Part shown: one piece after another, positions 5,237 through 6,804 of the stretch
Numbering within the stretch: position 1 is the first letter of the stretch
How the letters are laid out: each line of letters opens with the position of its first letter
Source: CAMPJU01 sp046566095
GTDB lineage: Bacteria; Pseudomonadota; Gammaproteobacteria; Xanthomonadales; Xanthomonadaceae
Assembly: GCA_046566095.1 (NCBI GenBank)
Contig: JBKHXI010000231.1
Span: 1 to 6,804, forward strand
Length of the DNA: 6,804 bases
Direction: 5' to 3'
Position numbers and translations under genes: made by a program
Notes under the pieces: model-generated
Databases searched by the model: none
The model's input: the letters and a program-made list of their open reading frames with translations, nothing else
What the model was told of the DNA's origin: nothing

Positions 5237-6718
5237 CTACTCCCGCGCGCCCGCCGCCGCGCCCGGGTCCTCGCCCGGCCGCACCGCGTTGCGCTGCCGC
5301 CAGTAGTGCGCGTTCTCGATTCCCAGCGCATCGGGATCGAAGCTCGGCGCCTCGCCCGCCCTGCGCTGCGCCTCGTAATGGCGCAGCGCCTTCAGCGCCG
5401 GCTTCTGCAGGATCAGGATGGCGATGATGTTCAACCACGCCATCAGGCCCACGCCCAGGTCGCCCAGCGCCCATGCCACCTCGGCGCTGCGGATGGTGCC
5501 GTAGGTCACCGCGGCGAGGATGCCGATGCGCAGCGCGAGGGTCAGCCACGGCCGGTGCACCTTGCGGTTGATGTAGGCGATGTTGGTCTCGGCCATGTAG
5601 TAGTACGCCAGGATCGTGGTGAAGGCGAAGAACAGCAGCGCCAGCGCCACGAACGGCAGGCCCCAGCCGGGCAGCATCGCGTCGACCGCGTACTGGGTGT
5701 AGCCGGGCCCGACCTCCACGCCCGGCAGCGCGTGCACGATCGCCGCCCCGTCGGGCCCGAACACGTTGTACATGCCGGTCGACAGGATCAGGAAGGCGGT
5801 CGCCGAGCACACCAGCAGGGTGTCCACGTACACGCTGAAGGCCTGCACGTAGCCCTGCTGCGCCGGGTGCGCGACCTCGGCGGCGGCGGCATGGTGCGGC
5901 CCGGTGCCCTGCCCGGCCTCGTTCGAGTACACGCCGCGCTTGACGCCCCACTCGATCGCAAGGCCCAGCACCGCGCCGAACCCGGCCTCCAGGCCGAACG
6001 CGCTGCGCACGATCAGCGAGAAGATCTCCGGAACGCGGTCCACGTTGATCAGCATCACCACCACCGCCACCAGCACGTAGGCCAGGGCCATGAACGGCAC
6101 CACCACCTGGGCGAAGTGGGCGATGCGCTTGACCCCGCCGAAGATGATGAACCCCAGCGCCACCACCACCAGCGCCGCGGTGACCGCCGGGGCGATGCCC
6201 CAGGCGTTCTCGAGCCCCTGCGCGATCGAGTTGGCCTGCACGCCCGGCAGCAGCAGGCCGGTGGCGATCACCGTGACCACGGCGAACAGCCAGGCGTACC
6301 AGCGCTGGCCCATCGCCTTCTCGATGTAGTAGGCCGGGCCGCCGCGGAACAGGCCCTTTTCGTCCTTTTCCTTGTAGATCTGGGCCAGGGTCGACTCGAC
6401 GTAGGCGGTGGAGGCGCCGAGGAAGGCGACCATCCACATCCAGAACACCGCACCCGGCCCGCCGAAGGCGATGGCGGTGGCCACGCCGGCGATGTTGCCG
6501 GTGCCCACGCGCCCGGACAGCGACATCGCCAGCGCCTGGAACGAGGACACGCCGGCCGCGGAGGACTCGCCGCGGAACAGCAGCCGCAGCATCTCGCCGA
6601 AACCGCGCACCTGCATGAAGCGGGTGCGGATCGAGAAGTACAGGCCTGCGCCCAGGCACAGGAAGATCAGCGGTCGGCTCCAGACGACGTCGTTCAACGC
6701 CGAGACCAGTGCATCCAT
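5237..6718 (-). CDS. AGCS-family sodium:alanine/glycine symporter
   Basis: A 493-residue inner-membrane symporter taking up alanine or glycine with Na+ (family of AlsT, DagA and YaaJ). Starting from MDALVSALND, signatures in order are SGRVGTGNIAGVATAIAFGG (68-87), EKDEKGLFRGGPAYYIEKAMG (117-137), GVYSNEAGQGTGPHHAAAA (262-280) and YYYMAETNIAYINRK (372-386). About 10-11 hydrophobic segments fill most of the length; the last 40 residues are a polar cytoplasmic tail ending in EDPGAAAGARE. Length matches the family norm of about 450-540. The start at ATG 6718-6716 is chosen because GGGGAG (6731-6726 on the minus strand) lies 7 bases upstream and because the protein then begins as relatives do. A GTG at 6778 would add 20 residues that look like leader and would run into the possible promoter. 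Substrate choice between Ala and Gly cannot be decided. The gene converges on the M28 peptidase; shared amino-acid nutrition is plausible but not shown. Confidence 0.93.
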   Translation of the reverse strand: MDALVSALNDVVWSRPLIFLCLGAGLYFSIRTRFMQVRGFGEMLRLLFRGESSAAGVSSFQALAMSLSGRVGTGNIAGVATAIAFGGPGAVFWMWMVAFLGASTAYVESTLAQIYKEKDEKGLFRGGPAYYIEKAMGQRWYAWLFAVVTVIATGLLLPGVQANSIAQGLENAWGIAPAVTAALVVVALGFIIFGGVKRIAHFAQVVVPFMALAYVLVAVVVMLINVDRVPEIFSLIVRSAFGLEAGFGAVLGLAIEWGVKRGVYSNEAGQGTGPHHAAAAEVAHPAQQGYVQAFSVYVDTLLVCSATAFLILSTGMYNVFGPDGAAIVHALPGVEVGPGYTQYAVDAMLPGWGLPFVALALLFFAFTTILAYYYMAETNIAYINRKVHRPWLTLALRIGILAAVTYGTIRSAEVAWALGDLGVGLMAWLNIIAILILQKPALKALRHYEAQRRAGEAPSFDPDALGIENAHYWRQRNAVRPGEDPGAAAGARE

Positions 6719-6725
6719 GAAGCGG

Positions 6726-6731
6726 CTCCCC
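6726..6731 (-). promoter_or_regulatory. Ribosome-binding site deciding the symporter start
   Basis: GGGGAG on the minus strand, 7 bases before the ATG at 6718, is the clearest Shine-Dalgarno match in the window. It fixes the symporter start at 6718 rather than at the upstream in-frame GTG at 6778. Confidence 0.7.
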
Positions 6732-6776
6732 AGGTTCGCGGACGGAAGCGCGGCGCCGGCGGCCGCGCAGGCCGCC

Positions 6777-6783
6777 ACCTTAA
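6777..6783 (-). promoter_or_regulatory. Possible -10 box for the symporter gene
   Basis: On the minus strand, TTAAGGT followed by GGCGG resembles the TANNCT-GCGG boxes of the plus-strand genes. It is 58 bases upstream of the symporter ATG, which would give a leader of about 50 bases. Any -35 would fall at or beyond the right edge of the window and cannot be judged. Confidence 0.3.
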
Positions 6784-6804
6784 CCGCAAACGGCCCGATC
6801 GCGG

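Noticed and set aside
3654..5306. A 550-codon plus-strand frame overlapping the peptidase
   Set aside because: It is a shifted frame of the M28 gene, Arg/Gly-rich, and lacks the zinc-ligand motifs present in the correct frame.
2431..5331. A 966-codon open frame on the minus strand
   Set aside because: It lies antisense to the small membrane protein, FAH-family and M28 genes, all of which have clear family motifs or structure. Its translation is a monotonous Arg/Ala/Gly-rich sequence with no domain, and it overlaps the end of the symporter. Long antisense frames are expected where codon third positions are almost all G or C.
5106..6659. A 517-codon minus-strand frame overlapping the symporter
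   Set aside because: It is the same strand in another frame as the AGCS symporter, is Arg/Gly-rich, and has none of the hydrophobic pattern or motifs of the real gene.
2004..6718. A single functional cluster linking the Rieske, FAH-family, peptidase and symporter genes
   Set aside because: Orientations alternate, separate promoter-like boxes precede the genes, and no shared pathway intermediate is evident; nearness alone does not support a system.

Overview
The window is GC-rich, gene-dense DNA. Base composition, the style of the intergenic repeats, the TANNCT-GCGG promoter-like boxes and the gene set all point to a gammaproteobacterium of the Xanthomonadaceae/Lysobacteraceae type (Lysobacter, Luteimonas and relatives). 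That assignment is inference from pattern, not from a marker gene. No RNA gene, CRISPR array, insertion sequence, prophage gene or toxin-antitoxin pair is visible. The window reads as ordinary chromosomal backbone, and I do not see an undescribed multi-gene system in it.

Layout, left to right. (1) A plus-strand SLC13-type ion/anion transporter carrying two cytosolic TrkA-C (RCK_C) domains; its extreme 5' end lies outside the window (1-1790). (2) A 213-base convergent intergenic region. It holds two REP-like palindromic units facing away from each other, three CCGATCGC repeats and GC-rich hairpins (1791-2003). (3) A minus-strand small Rieske [2Fe-2S] protein (2004-2426). (4) Divergent from it, a small plus-strand membrane protein of unknown function (about 2532-2819). 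(5) A plus-strand fumarylacetoacetate-hydrolase-family enzyme of the FAHD1/acylpyruvase type (2878-3606). (6) A plus-strand secreted M28 zinc peptidase resembling carboxypeptidase Q (3727-5169). (7) A 67-base convergent junction with strong hairpins. (8) A minus-strand sodium:alanine/glycine symporter of the AGCS family (5237-6718), whose promoter region reaches the right edge.

Functionally the genes look like independent housekeeping or catabolic units rather than one pathway. Each plus-strand gene from 2484 on has its own promoter-like box and a short leader. A loose theme of peptide and amino-acid use can be read from a secreted or periplasmic peptidase converging on an amino-acid symporter, but they are on opposite strands and cannot be co-transcribed. 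The most notable non-coding structure is the pair of REP-like units, whose stem sequences differ by fully compensated base changes.
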